Positions 9,239-18,647 of a stretch of DNA of 64,000 nt are shown here, piece by piece. The notes under the pieces are model-generated. The model was not told the DNA's origin. It ran no database searches and saw nothing but the letters and a program-made list of their open reading frames with translations. Location: assembly GCA_943370295.1 (NCBI GenBank), contig CALRQL020000001.1:248001-312000 (forward strand). Direction: 5' to 3'. The number at the start of each line of letters is the position of its first letter. The first letter of the stretch is position 1. The position numbers were made by a program, and so were the translations under genes. Source of the DNA: SB11 sp943370295. Lineage in GTDB: Bacteria > Bacteroidota > Bacteroidia > UBA8524.

Positions 9239-10126
9239 GTGAAGATAGGCGCCGTTGATATAGGCTCAAATGCCATACGCTTACTTATTAGCCGCGTGAT
9301 GCCTACTGAAAACGATGAGGTACAGTTTAAAAAGGTAGAGTTCATCCGCATTCCTTTGAGGCTTGGAGACGATGTTTTTAAAACCGGTAAAATCGGCAAA
9401 GAAAAACAGGAACTCTTTGCAATGACGATGAATGCCTTTAAACTAATACTCGATATACACCGCGTTCGTCATTATATGGTATGTGCCACCAGTGCCATGC
9501 GTGAAGCAAAAAATGGCGAAATGCTTGTACGCAAAGTGCAAAAGAAGTACGATTTTAATGTAGAAATAATTTCGGGAGAAAGGGAATCAGAGTTAATCTT
9601 AAAATCAGTAATGTCATATTTTCCCGCCACGGGTAATTACGTAAACATTGATGTGGGTGGGGGAAGTACTGAAATTACCCTCATTAAGGAGCATAAAGTA
9701 ATCAATTCACGGTCGTTTCCAATTGGCTCAGTTCGTCTCAAAGAAGGTAAAACCAATCCTGCAGTTTGGGATGAAATGAAAAGCTGGGTGTTGCACAATG
9801 CATCTATAAAAGACAATATTACTGCCATAGGCACAGGTGGAAACATTAACAAGTTATACCAAATGGCGGTGGGTGAAACCAATGAGCCAATGACTATTGA
9901 TGCTCTTCGTAAAATGTACACCGATATTAGTACAATGAGCATTACCGATCGTATTTATAAATTGCAATTAAACCCTGATAGGGCCGATGTGATTGACCAC
10001 GCTGCCAGAATATATTTAGCAGTAATGGAGTGGGTTGGAATACACAATATATACTCACCCAATGCCGGGCTTAAAGACGGTATTATCTTAGAACTTTGGG
10101 ATAAGTACAAAACAATTGTACGGTAG
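9239..10126 (+). CDS. Ppx/GppA family phosphatase
   Basis: This 295-residue protein belongs to the Ppx/GppA exopolyphosphatase / guanosine pentaphosphatase family (actin-like ATPase fold). Visible motifs are the N-terminal phosphate loop AVDIGSNAIRLLI, the CATSAMREA segment, ISGERESELI with the catalytic-region Glu, the second phosphate loop NIDVGGGSTEITLI and the GTGGNINKL loop. The length fits the short single-domain Bacteroidota form; there is no C-terminal HD extension. The start is GTG at 9239, because MKIGAVDIGSN is needed for the first loop and no upstream ATG exists. It hydrolyses polyphosphate or pppGpp in characterised relatives; which substrate applies here cannot be told from sequence. 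It appears monocistronic. Confidence 0.9.
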   Translation: MKIGAVDIGSNAIRLLISRVMPTENDEVQFKKVEFIRIPLRLGDDVFKTGKIGKEKQELFAMTMNAFKLILDIHRVRHYMVCATSAMREAKNGEMLVRKVQKKYDFNVEIISGERESELILKSVMSYFPATGNYVNIDVGGGSTEITLIKEHKVINSRSFPIGSVRLKEGKTNPAVWDEMKSWVLHNASIKDNITAIGTGGNINKLYQMAVGETNEPMTIDALRKMYTDISTMSITDRIYKLQLNPDRADVIDHAARIYLAVMEWVGIHNIYSPNAGLKDGIILELWDKYKTIVR

Positions 10127-10188
10127 GCCTAAAACATTTCAGCTACTTTATTAGTCTATCATAAAAGCTACTTTATTGAGTTTTTATT

Positions 10189-10196
10189 TATCTTGC
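10189..10196 (+). promoter_or_regulatory. candidate -7 element TATCTTGC
   Basis: TATCTTGC ends 5 nt before the ATG at 10202 and matches the same TAnnTTGC variant seen at 8702. It is a prediction by pattern only. Confidence 0.3.
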
Positions 10197-10201
10197 CACG
10201 T

Positions 10202-13200
10202 ATGATGAAATACCAAAGAGCCCTATGGCTGCTGTGTTTTGCCCTGTTTTCAGTTTTTTCTGCAGCACAAACCAACCACCCCCAACAGATAGATGGGGAG
10301 GTATATCTTAAATACAAAAACACTTATCCAATAGCTGGTTTATTGGAGCAAACAGATGCTCCATATGCTCAACTGCCGGGTTTTGATAAGGAGTTTTCAA
10401 GAAAGTTTGAGATATACAAGGCTAAAGCCACGTTTGCTACCTCAACAGATATCAAACTACAGCAAACCATCAGGGTGTCGTTTCGCAATCCAAAAGATAT
10501 TGGGATGCTAATAAAAGAACTCACCGCAAATCCTCTTGTTGAGTATGCTGAACCGGTACCATACAACGTAACCGGTTATACACCCAGCGATTTAGGCAGT
10601 AATACTACCACAGGCCAATGGGGGTTATACAAAATTAAAGCCCGCGAAGCTTGGGATATTTCTAAAGGAGATTCTGCCATTACGGTTGCCGTTGTGGACG
10701 ATGGGGTGAATATTTTTCATAACGACTTGAACAACAACGTTTGGAGAAACCCAAAAGAAATTGCAGGAAACAAGATAGATGACGATAACAACGGTTACGT
10801 GGATGATATTTTTGGGTTTGATGTAGGAGATAATGACCCTGACCCTTTTCACCCCAATACAAATTTTACGCACGGTACACACGTGGGTGGTATTGCAGGT
10901 GCAGTAAGTGATAATCAATTAGGGGTGGCCTCAATAGGGTACAATATCTCAATAATGGCTGTAAAATGTACTTTCAATTCGCAATCCAATACTGCTTCAA
11001 TACCAATGGCTTACGAAGGGATAACTTACGCGGCCAATGCAGGTGCAGATATTATCAACTGCTCATGGAGCAGTCCACAATTTAGCCAAACCGCCCAAAA
11101 CGTTATTAATTTCGCGGTTTCTAAAGGAAGTATTATTGTAGCTGCAGCCAGTAATGATGGTGTTGAGCAAATACGTTATCCTGCGGCCTACGATGGTGTA
11201 ATAGCTGTTGCCAGTACGGATATCAACGATAATAAATCCAGCTTTTCAAATTACGGCACTTGGGTAGATGTATCTGCTCCCGGCAGCCGCATCCGCAGTA
11301 CAATTGCCACAGGTTCGTACTCAACCTTTGATGGTACCTCAATGGCTACCCCAATGGTTGCAGGCCTACTGGGGTTAATGAAATCACACAACCCTTATTT
11401 AACCAATGCTCAGCTTGAGCAATGTTTGCTTGATAGTGCTGAAAGAATCGATGCTTTAAATCAATCCTTTGCCGGTAAAATAGGTAAGGGCCGCATTGAT
11501 GCTGAGAAGTCGTTACGATGTGCGGGAGCCTTTTTAAATGCAGCACCAAAGGCACAAATACAATCAGCAAGCAATGTTGCTTGCCCCAACACTGTGGTTT
11601 CTTTTTATGGTAGTTCAACCAAAGGCAGTGCTGAAAAATATACTTGGTACTTCCCCGGTGGTAATCCTGCTACCGATACCGCTAAAAACCCTATAGTTAC
11701 TTACACAAATGTGGGCGATTATGATGTTGCTTTGGTGGTAACCAATGCAAATGGTACTGATTCCATTAATATTGATGATTACATTAGCGTTGCTGCTATT
11801 GGCAATCAAGTGGTGTATGAAGAAAATTTTGAGCAAGGCACACTTGCCGATATGGGTTTTTCTACACTTAACCCTGATAACTCAACTACATGGAGCGTTG
11901 TAAATGCAAATGCCTTAAAAGGCAGCAAACGCTCGTTGCGTATGAATTTTTTTAATTATGCAACGGTTGGTGAGCGCGATGCCTTAATAAGTCCAATCAT
12001 AAGCTTGAATGGTATAGCAAACAGCCGTTTAACTATGCAACATGCTTACAGGGCACGCAACACTACTAAACGTGATTCGTTGTTGGTATATGTATCTATC
12101 GATAGTGGCCAAACATTCCCTTATTTGGTGGCGGCCTATGCTGAAAATAACAGCTTTAGTTTTGCTACCCAAACTGCTTCATCAGCCACGTTTACTACTA
12201 CTTACACTTCTGATTGGTGCGTAGAAACCATAAAAGGAACATCATGTATTGATATTGACTTAAGCAATTTTGACGGTAAAGACGGGATTGTATTTAAACT
12301 GGAAGCGTATAATGATAACGGTAACAACTTATACATTGATAATATTAAGGTATTAGGAAACTGCGCCAGTTACAATACCAAAAAACCCGAGGCTGATTTT
12401 GTGAACAACGATACTATGTTTTGCCTTCCGGCAGATGTGAAGTTTACAGACATGAGTTTAAACTTTGGTACTTCTTATGAGTGGATTTTTGAAGGAGGTA
12501 CACCGGCTACATCAACGCTCAAAAACCCAACAGTTAACTATTCTGCACCGGGTAATTATGATGTAACTCTTATTGTGGGTAATAATTTTGGTTACGATAC
12601 CATTGAAATGAGGGATTACATTGTGGCTGCTGCTAACCCTGTTGTGGTGGTATGGGCTGATACAACCAAACTGTGCAGAGGACAAAGTACCCGCTTGTAC
12701 GCCTCGGGAGCTAAAGATTATTTCTGGTACCCTGTGTATGCTCAAAATACTACTGTGGGCGATACGATAATTATTAACCCCCCGAGCAGCTTTACCTACA
12801 ACGTAAGGGGTACATCTGTTGATGGGTGTACCGACGTGAAAACTATCTCAATCACAGTATATCCCGGCCCCGGAACGGTTAATATATTTAATAACAACAT
12901 GGGTTCGCTATATACCAATAACAATACATTTGGCGTAAAATACCAATGGTTGTTGGGCGGCGTAGAGTTACCCAACGATACGGGTAAAGTTATTACTCCG
13001 TCTCCTTCAGCATCGGGTACGTATTCGTTGCGTGCGAGTGATAGTATTGGCTGCGAAGTGGTATCCAATGAGTATTATTTCAACCCATTATCAGTTATTA
13101 ATACAAGTGATAAAGGGATAAAAGTGTATCCTAACCCAACATCGGGTGAGGTTTACTTTGAAGGGCTTGAGAAAGGCATTGAAGCTAAAATTACCTTAAC

Positions 13201-13339
13201 GGACATGATTGGTCGTAAGGTACTTGAAGCAATCATTACCACCAATACAATAAACGTTAATGCCCTGCCCGCAGGATTGTACTTTATTTCGGCTGAGCAG
13301 AACAATATACTCGTTTCGCAAAAACTGAGGGTTGAATAG
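10202..13339 (+). CDS. T9SS-secreted subtilisin-like serine protease
   Basis: A 1045-residue secreted S8 family protease. A TTG three codons upstream is possible, but the ATG at 10202 gives a normal signal peptide ending near SAAQ. An inhibitor/propeptide-like region precedes the catalytic domain. The triad is visible: D166 (AVVDDGV), H224 (HGTHVGGIAGA) and S380 (DGTSMATPMVAG), plus AAASNDG for the oxyanion Asn. After the protease come a PKD domain (about 448-535), a jelly-roll/MAM-like region with FEQG and NLYIDNI landmarks (about 540-715), a second PKD (about 729-810), an Ig-like region and a type A T9SS sorting domain (VYPNPTSGEV onward, to LRVE). It is predicted to degrade extracellular protein; the substrate is unknown. 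Confidence 0.93.
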   Translation: MMKYQRALWLLCFALFSVFSAAQTNHPQQIDGEVYLKYKNTYPIAGLLEQTDAPYAQLPGFDKEFSRKFEIYKAKATFATSTDIKLQQTIRVSFRNPKDIGMLIKELTANPLVEYAEPVPYNVTGYTPSDLGSNTTTGQWGLYKIKAREAWDISKGDSAITVAVVDDGVNIFHNDLNNNVWRNPKEIAGNKIDDDNNGYVDDIFGFDVGDNDPDPFHPNTNFTHGTHVGGIAGAVSDNQLGVASIGYNISIMAVKCTFNSQSNTASIPMAYEGITYAANAGADIINCSWSSPQFSQTAQNVINFAVSKGSIIVAAASNDGVEQIRYPAAYDGVIAVASTDINDNKSSFSNYGTWVDVSAPGSRIRSTIATGSYSTFDGTSMATPMVAGLLGLMKSHNPYLTNAQLEQCLLDSAERIDALNQSFAGKIGKGRIDAEKSLRCAGAFLNAAPKAQIQSASNVACPNTVVSFYGSSTKGSAEKYTWYFPGGNPATDTAKNPIVTYTNVGDYDVALVVTNANGTDSINIDDYISVAAIGNQVVYEENFEQGTLADMGFSTLNPDNSTTWSVVNANALKGSKRSLRMNFFNYATVGERDALISPIISLNGIANSRLTMQHAYRARNTTKRDSLLVYVSIDSGQTFPYLVAAYAENNSFSFATQTASSATFTTTYTSDWCVETIKGTSCIDIDLSNFDGKDGIVFKLEAYNDNGNNLYIDNIKVLGNCASYNTKKPEADFVNNDTMFCLPADVKFTDMSLNFGTSYEWIFEGGTPATSTLKNPTVNYSAPGNYDVTLIVGNNFGYDTIEMRDYIVAAANPVVVVWADTTKLCRGQSTRLYASGAKDYFWYPVYAQNTTVGDTIIINPPSSFTYNVRGTSVDGCTDVKTISITVYPGPGTVNIFNNNMGSLYTNNNTFGVKYQWLLGGVELPNDTGKVITPSPSASGTYSLRASDSIGCEVVSNEYYFNPLSVINTSDKGIKVYPNPTSGEVYFEGLEKGIEAKITLTDMIGRKVLEAIITTNTINVNALPAGLYFISAEQNNILVSQKLRVE

Positions 13340-13355
13340 AACCCATTGTTATAAT

Positions 13356-13386
13356 AAGAAGCCCCTAGCAATGCTTGGGGCTTCTT
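13356..13386. terminator. bidirectional intrinsic terminator between convergent genes
   Basis: AAGAAGCCCC (13356-13365) pairs perfectly with GGGGCTTCTT (13377-13386), with partial pairing inside the loop. A-rich sequence before and T-rich sequence after allow it to serve both the protease gene on the plus strand and the ABC exporter gene on the minus strand. Confidence 0.85.
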
Positions 13387-13405
13387 TATTTATAGTTGTA
13401 GAGGC

Positions 13406-15175
13406 TTACACCCCTGCAAACTGAAAGTTGTATAGTTTTTCGTAGTACCCTTTGCTGTTCAGCAGTTCTTCGTGTGTGCCGCTTTCTACAATCTGGCCTT
13501 TCTCAAGTACCAAAATTTCATCAGCGTTTTGTATAGTACTTAAACGGTGGGCAATAGCTATGCTGGTTCGGCCTTTCATCAGTACCTCAATAGCGTGTTG
13601 TATCAACTCCTCGGTTTCAGAGTCAACAGAACTGGTAGCTTCATCCAAAATAAGGATTTTAGGGTCGGCAGCCAGTGCGCGGATAAACGAAATCATTTGG
13701 CGTTGACCTACTGAAAGTGAGCTTCCGCGTTCCATCACATTAAAATCATATCCTCCGGGCAGGCGTTTTATAAACTCTTCGGCACCAATAAGCTTGGCAG
13801 CTTCAATAATCTTTTCTTTGCTGATGTAATCGTCGTACAAACGAACGTTATCACTGATACTGCCCGAAAACAAGAAAACATCCTGCAAAACTACCGCAAC
13901 ATTTGAGCGTAGCGAAGCCAACTGGTAATCGTTAACGTTTCGATGGTCAATTAATATCTCGCCTTGATTAACCGTGTAAAACTTATTGATTAGGTTCACA
14001 ATCGACGATTTACCTGCTCCCGTTGCACCTACTAAAGCAAGGGTTTTACCTTCTTTTACTTTGAAAGAAACATCGCGCAATACCCAATCTTCATCATTAT
14101 AGGCAAACCAAACGTTTTTAAACTCAACTTCGCCTTTTAAAGTATCGGGTTTATAAGTTCCTTCGGGTTCCAATTGGGCTTTGTCATCAATCAGTTTAAA
14201 CACTCTATCGGCGGCCACCATACCCATTTGCAAAGTGTTAATACGGTCGGCCAATTGTCGTATGGGTCTGAAAAACTGGTTGATAAACACTATAAACGAT
14301 ACAATAATACCGTAGGTAATACCACCGCCAATAACTCCCTTTACGCCGTACCAAACTACCAAACCTGTTGCCAGTGCAGTAATAATCTCCACAACAGGAA
14401 AAAATACCGAGTAATACATTACTGAGCGGATGTTGGCATCGCGGTGCATGGCATTAATGCTTTTAAACCGTTTGTACTCCTCGCGTTCGCGATTAAAAAT
14501 CTGCACTATTTGCATACCTGTTATATGCTCTTGCACAAACGCATTAAGATTGGCAACAGCGTTACGAACTTCAGTAAACGATGACTTTACCTTTTCTTTA
14601 AAGATGTAGGCAGCAACAAGTAATAGGGGAAGTACCGAAAGACAAACCAGTGTAAGTTGCCAGTTAAGCGAGAACATAAAATACAGAATCACTCCTATTT
14701 GTAATACATCTCCTGCAATTACGATTAACCCTTCTGAGAACACGTTTGAAAGAGATTCTATATCGCTTACCGTGCGGGTAACCATGGTGCCCACAGGTGT
14801 GCGGTCGAAAAACCTAAGTTTAAGGCGGGTAACAAAGGCATATACTTTAAGGCGGAGGTCTTTAATTACAGCTTGCCCCAGCCATGCAGTTACATAAGCC
14901 TGCCAAAAGTTAATAGCGGTGTTTATAATCAACAGGGCTATCATAAACAGTGTCATGTTTATCAAGCCCTCATAATCACCCTTGGCTACATCGTTGTCTA
15001 ATACATCTTTAATAAGCTTGGTGCGGTAAGGGCCCAGCCAGGCACTTATAAGTGTTACTACAATGGCAAGGTAAACCTGCTTTTTATAGGGGGCAGCTAA
15101 CCCAAATATTCTGCGTATCAGCGGCCAGTCGAACATGCCGCTTTTTTGCTTTTTTGGGGGATTATTATCACTCAT
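13406..15175 (-). CDS. ABC exporter, fused membrane and ATPase domains
   Basis: A 589-residue half-transporter of the MsbA/multidrug exporter type. Residues about 25-320 carry six predicted membrane helices (ABC type-1 exporter domain). The ATPase domain follows: Walker A GATGAGKSS, Q-loop VLQDVFLFSG, signature SLSVGQRQ, Walker B ILILDEATSS and switch His in AIAHRLST. The signature reads LSVGQ, a tolerated variant of LSGGQ. It should act as a homodimer or with another half-exporter to flip lipids or export small molecules. The ATG at 15175 overlaps the end of truA by 8 bp, so translation is probably coupled. A second half-exporter lies at 45.3 kb but is not adjacent. Confidence 0.93.
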   Translation of the reverse strand: MSDNNPPKKQKSGMFDWPLIRRIFGLAAPYKKQVYLAIVVTLISAWLGPYRTKLIKDVLDNDVAKGDYEGLINMTLFMIALLIINTAINFWQAYVTAWLGQAVIKDLRLKVYAFVTRLKLRFFDRTPVGTMVTRTVSDIESLSNVFSEGLIVIAGDVLQIGVILYFMFSLNWQLTLVCLSVLPLLLVAAYIFKEKVKSSFTEVRNAVANLNAFVQEHITGMQIVQIFNREREEYKRFKSINAMHRDANIRSVMYYSVFFPVVEIITALATGLVVWYGVKGVIGGGITYGIIVSFIVFINQFFRPIRQLADRINTLQMGMVAADRVFKLIDDKAQLEPEGTYKPDTLKGEVEFKNVWFAYNDEDWVLRDVSFKVKEGKTLALVGATGAGKSSIVNLINKFYTVNQGEILIDHRNVNDYQLASLRSNVAVVLQDVFLFSGSISDNVRLYDDYISKEKIIEAAKLIGAEEFIKRLPGGYDFNVMERGSSLSVGQRQMISFIRALAADPKILILDEATSSVDSETEELIQHAIEVLMKGRTSIAIAHRLSTIQNADEILVLEKGQIVESGTHEELLNSKGYYEKLYNFQFAGV

Positions 15176-15929
15176 CTATCTTCTCAAAAGGGGTTATGGT
15201 ATAGTCGTAGCCTATACTTTTAAGGTACAAGCCGTGTGCAGGCACTGAAAGTCCAGCTTCGGTGCGTTTTTTACTTTGTATCACGGTTTCAAAACCTTGT
15301 ATAGTCAGTTTGCCACTCCCCACATCAATAAGTGAGCCAACAATTGCCCGTACCATATTGCGTAAAAAACGGTCGGCCTGTATAGTAAACACATGGCGGC
15401 TTTCGTGAGTTTTCTGCCATTTTGCCTGCATTATTTTGCAGTTAAATGTATATACCTGTGTGCGTGTTTTACTAAAGCATTCAAAATCTGTATAATCAAA
15501 TAGTTTTTGTGCAGCAAGGTTCATAGCTCCAAAATCTAAAGAACCATATCGATAGTAGCTGCGGTTTACTAAAAATGGGTCGGGTTTGCTGTGCAAGTGA
15601 TATTCATACAAACGGTAGGTAGCATCAAAGCGGGCGTTAAATGTATCATTTACTTTATATACCTCATGTATGGCTATATCATTGGGTAAAATTTTGTTAA
15701 CTCTGAAAATAAAGTTATGGGGTAGGGGTGTAGGATTATCAAAGTGGGCAAAAAACTGAAGGGCGTGTACGCCAGTATCCGTACGCCCGCAGCCAATGGT
15801 TTCAACAGGGTTGCCTAATAGCTTCGCAAGTGCGGTATTTAATTCGGCTTGCACACTATGTGCGTTTTGTTGTACCTGCCAGCCGTGGTAGCGAGTACCG
15901 TCATAACTTAGTTCTACAACAAAACGCAT
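15168..15929 (-). CDS. truA: tRNA pseudouridine synthase A
   Basis: A 253-residue TruA, which converts uridines at positions 38-40 of the tRNA anticodon arm to pseudouridine. The catalytic Asp is D51 in CGRTDTGVHA; the N-terminal ELSYDGTRYHGWQ and the later FLRNMVRAIVG motif are both typical. The length matches the family. It starts 7 bp after the upstream NTF2-like gene and its 3' end overlaps the ABC exporter start, consistent with a minus-strand operon. Confidence 0.95.
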   Translation of the reverse strand: MRFVVELSYDGTRYHGWQVQQNAHSVQAELNTALAKLLGNPVETIGCGRTDTGVHALQFFAHFDNPTPLPHNFIFRVNKILPNDIAIHEVYKVNDTFNARFDATYRLYEYHLHSKPDPFLVNRSYYRYGSLDFGAMNLAAQKLFDYTDFECFSKTRTQVYTFNCKIMQAKWQKTHESRHVFTIQADRFLRNMVRAIVGSLIDVGSGKLTIQGFETVIQSKKRTEAGLSVPAHGLYLKSIGYDYTITPFEKIDE

Positions 15930-15936
15930 GATTGGA

Positions 15937-16434
15937 TTAGCTGGTATGGTCTGACACGATGACCCATTGACCGTTTATTTTTTTGAATAATAAGGTATAA
16001 TAGCCTTGTGCAGCTTTTACGCTGCCGCTTATCATCCATTTACCCACCACCATGTAGGATTTGTTTTTACCCGCAGGTGCACCAACGGAATGAAAATTAT
16101 CATCGGCCAATGATTCTATTGAGATAACCTCAAAGGCAAGGGTCCCCATCGTTGCCTTATCAGGGTATGATTTTTTGTAATTCTCATATACTTTTTGCCA
16201 ACCGTAGGTAATGCCGTTTTTGCTCACAAACTTTAGCTTATCCGATTTCCAGTAGCCGGCCATAAAGCCGTCAATATCACCGTTGTTCCAAGCAACCAAT
16301 TGCTTGTCCATTACAGCTTTTATATCGGCGCTGTCGCTTCCGCCATTGGCTTGCACAGCCAATGCACCAAAAACAAGTAGTACCGGCAACAATGCCAGTT
16401 TTATTATCTTACTTAATGAAGCCTTGTTTATCAT
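15937..16434 (-). CDS. secreted NTF2-like (DUF4440/SnoaL-type) protein
   Basis: A 165-residue protein with a signal peptide (hydrophobic stretch about 11-27, cleavage near VQANG) followed by an NTF2-like alpha-beta barrel. Landmarks are DIKAVMDKQLVAWNNGDIDG, FMAGYW, then LLFKKINGQWVIVSDHTS at the C-terminus, the usual closing strand of DUF4440 proteins. It is predicted to be periplasmic. Proteins of this fold bind small ligands or act as enzymes, but no catalytic residue can be assigned. It lies 11 bp downstream of the TerB-DnaJ gene and 7 bp upstream of truA. Confidence 0.8.
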   Translation of the reverse strand: MINKASLSKIIKLALLPVLLVFGALAVQANGGSDSADIKAVMDKQLVAWNNGDIDGFMAGYWKSDKLKFVSKNGITYGWQKVYENYKKSYPDKATMGTLAFEVISIESLADDNFHSVGAPAGKNKSYMVVGKWMISGSVKAAQGYYTLLFKKINGQWVIVSDHTS

Positions 16435-16445
16435 GTTACAGTAAA

Positions 16446-17177
16446 TTACTTAATATTACGTTGCTTCTTAATGGTTTCGTATGCTTCTGTAAGTTGCTGA
16501 AATTTTTCTTTGGCACCGGCCACTACTTCTTCGCCCAAATGAGACACTTTATCAGGGTGGTACTTAAGTGCCATTTTTCGGTAGGCCTTTTTCACCTCTT
16601 CGTCAGTAGCTTCTTCATCTATTTCAAGCACTTTATAGGCGCTGCCGGTATCATGCAAAAACATTGCTGTAACCGATTGGAAGTCTTGCAGGCTAATACC
16701 CAAATACCCTGCAATTTGTTGCAACAGGTTAAGCTCGGATAATTCTATTTTACCGTCGGCATAGGCAATGCCTACTAAAAAATGCAGTAGTTGTAAACGG
16801 GCTGCATGAATCATGTTGGCTTTTATTTGCACACATACATCACGTAATGAGTAAGGCTGGTCGATGGTTTCCCGCAGCACTATCATTAGTTCACCTGTTT
16901 TTTCAGGGCCGTAGGTTCGTTTAAAAAAGTCTTTTATGTAATTAAGTTCCGATTTTAACTTCTGCCCGTCGGCTTTCATCACAGCACCCGCAAGTACTAC
17001 CAAAGTAAGTGCAAAATCTCCTGGTTGCGAACGACCTTCTTGCCTGTTTATTTCATCAATATCAATTTCTGAAACATCAAACATTGAGCCTACCACAAAG
17101 CCCACAATCCCGCCAATGGGGCCGCCAAGCACCCATCCAAGTCCGCCGCCAACCCATTTCCCGTATCTTGTAGCCAT
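16446..17177 (-). CDS. TerB-DnaJ domain co-chaperone-like protein (DjlA type)
   Basis: A 243-residue protein with a glycine-rich hydrophobic N-terminus (about 8-33) that probably associates with the membrane, a TerB-like acidic helical domain (about 50-165, with KADGQ and YADGKI repeats), and a C-terminal J domain (about 180-243) carrying the HPD motif in ALKYHPDK. This order is that of DjlA-like proteins, which stimulate DnaK ATPase. The start at 17177 gives the Gly-rich segment. It sits 6 bp after kmo and 11 bp before the NTF2-like gene in the same operon. Confidence 0.88.
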   Translation of the reverse strand: MATRYGKWVGGGLGWVLGGPIGGIVGFVVGSMFDVSEIDIDEINRQEGRSQPGDFALTLVVLAGAVMKADGQKLKSELNYIKDFFKRTYGPEKTGELMIVLRETIDQPYSLRDVCVQIKANMIHAARLQLLHFLVGIAYADGKIELSELNLLQQIAGYLGISLQDFQSVTAMFLHDTGSAYKVLEIDEEATDEEVKKAYRKMALKYHPDKVSHLGEEVVAGAKEKFQQLTEAYETIKKQRNIK

Positions 17178-17183
17178 ACTGTA

Positions 17184-18524
17184 TTAGTTAGCTGTTGCAG
17201 TTACTTTATTAATTATATCAAGCACCGCATCGCGGTTATTTACATCAATATTGTTGGTAATTATGGTAGCCAATATCTTATCGTTAATAGCTCCTTGCTC
17301 AAGGGCTTTGCGATAGGGTGTGGTTGAAAATGTTACCAACTCGTATTGTGATTTAAATACATCAGGATACAACTCTGTCAAATCATGCTCCACTTGTTTT
17401 TTGCGTAAAAAGTCAGGATGCCCTACCAAGTCGCGCATTTCTACAAAATTTTGTAAAGCAAGGTCAGCAATTGCATCTGCATTGGTTTTGCGTAGTTCCT
17501 GATAGTTTTCAAAAACCTTTGTCCAATCGGTGCCAAAATTTTCAATGCACTCATCCATCACCACACAATCTTCAAAACTGCAATTCATGCCCTGCCCGTA
17601 GAACGGAACCACAGCGTGGGCTGCATCGCCCATCAATGCAATTTTGTCTTCACGCACCCAAGGGTAGCATCTTACTGTTACCAATGATGATGTGGGGTTG
17701 GTGGCAAAATCATCAAGCAATCCGGGCATTATCGGCACCACATCGGGGAATTGGTTATTAAAGAAAGCTGCTATCGCATCAGGGTTGTTAAGCGTTTTAA
17801 AGTTGTATTCTCCACCCTCAAACGGCAAGAAAAGCGTACAAGTGAAATCGCCAGCAGGGTTGGGTAATGCAATCATCATAAAACTGCTGCGCGGCCATAT
17901 ATGCAAGGCATTTTTTTCAATTAAAAATTTGCCGCCCTCGCCGGCAGGTATGGCAAGTTCCTTATAGCCGTGTTTTAAGTAATCTTGCGAGTAGTTAAAA
18001 CGGTCGCTTATTTGCAACCTGCCCCTTGTAGCAGCAAATGCTCCATCAGTGCCCAGTATGCGGTTGGCTTTGTGGTGTGTTGTGTTTCCGTGTTCATCAA
18101 CAAATGTTGAAGTACCGTTCACAATGTCCACATCCACACAGCGGTGATTAAAATACAAAGTAATATTGGGGTATTCATCAGCCAGCTCAAGCAATTTTAT
18201 GTTTAGCCTTCCGCGTGATACCGAGTAAATAGCCTGTCCTTCTTTTCCGTAAGGTTGGTAGCTAAGTTTGCCGTCAATGCTGTGCATCATGCGGCCATAC
18301 ATTGGTATACCGTCAGAGAGTATTTCATCAGCAAGCCCTACTTTTTCAAGGGCTTTTATGCCTCTGTTGGATAAAGCAAGGTTAATAGACTTACCAGCCG
18401 AGATACGGTTACTGCGCAAATCGGGGCGGCGTTCAAACACATGAACATCAAAGCCCCGTTTGGCTAAATATACTGCCATTAATGAGCCTGAAAGCCCCCC
18501 GCCTATTATATCTATTCTTTCCAT
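17184..18524 (-). CDS. kmo: kynurenine 3-monooxygenase
   Basis: A 446-residue FAD-dependent aromatic hydroxylase matching kynurenine 3-monooxygenase, which converts L-kynurenine to 3-hydroxykynurenine with NADPH and oxygen. The FAD motif GGGLSGSLMAVYLAKRG is at the N-terminus, and the second FAD motif LMGDAAHAVVPFYGQGMNCS is about two thirds along. Length and spacing fit bacterial KMO. No other tryptophan-catabolism or quinolinate gene (kynureninase, 3-hydroxyanthranilate dioxygenase, TDO) is in the window, so the pathway must be completed elsewhere. It heads the minus-strand run to the ABC exporter. Confidence 0.93.
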   Translation of the reverse strand: MERIDIIGGGLSGSLMAVYLAKRGFDVHVFERRPDLRSNRISAGKSINLALSNRGIKALEKVGLADEILSDGIPMYGRMMHSIDGKLSYQPYGKEGQAIYSVSRGRLNIKLLELADEYPNITLYFNHRCVDVDIVNGTSTFVDEHGNTTHHKANRILGTDGAFAATRGRLQISDRFNYSQDYLKHGYKELAIPAGEGGKFLIEKNALHIWPRSSFMMIALPNPAGDFTCTLFLPFEGGEYNFKTLNNPDAIAAFFNNQFPDVVPIMPGLLDDFATNPTSSLVTVRCYPWVREDKIALMGDAAHAVVPFYGQGMNCSFEDCVVMDECIENFGTDWTKVFENYQELRKTNADAIADLALQNFVEMRDLVGHPDFLRKKQVEHDLTELYPDVFKSQYELVTFSTTPYRKALEQGAINDKILATIITNNIDVNNRDAVLDIINKVTATAN

Positions 18525-18541
18525 AATAAGTATGTATGCTG

Positions 18542-18549
18542 CAAATTTA
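18542..18549 (-). promoter_or_regulatory. -7 element TAAATTTG upstream of kmo
   Basis: Read on the minus strand this is TAAATTTG, ending 17 nt before the kmo ATG at 18524. It matches TAnnTTTG and is the likely promoter of the kmo-to-ABC operon. Confidence 0.45.
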
Positions 18550-18647
18550 CGTTAGCCTTTGAGTTAAAAAAATTATGCTGCGTTATTAAATAATCATTAA
18601 CTTAGTACTTTAAAATCAGTAGGCATTTTTTAAAGTAGGTAGGATAA

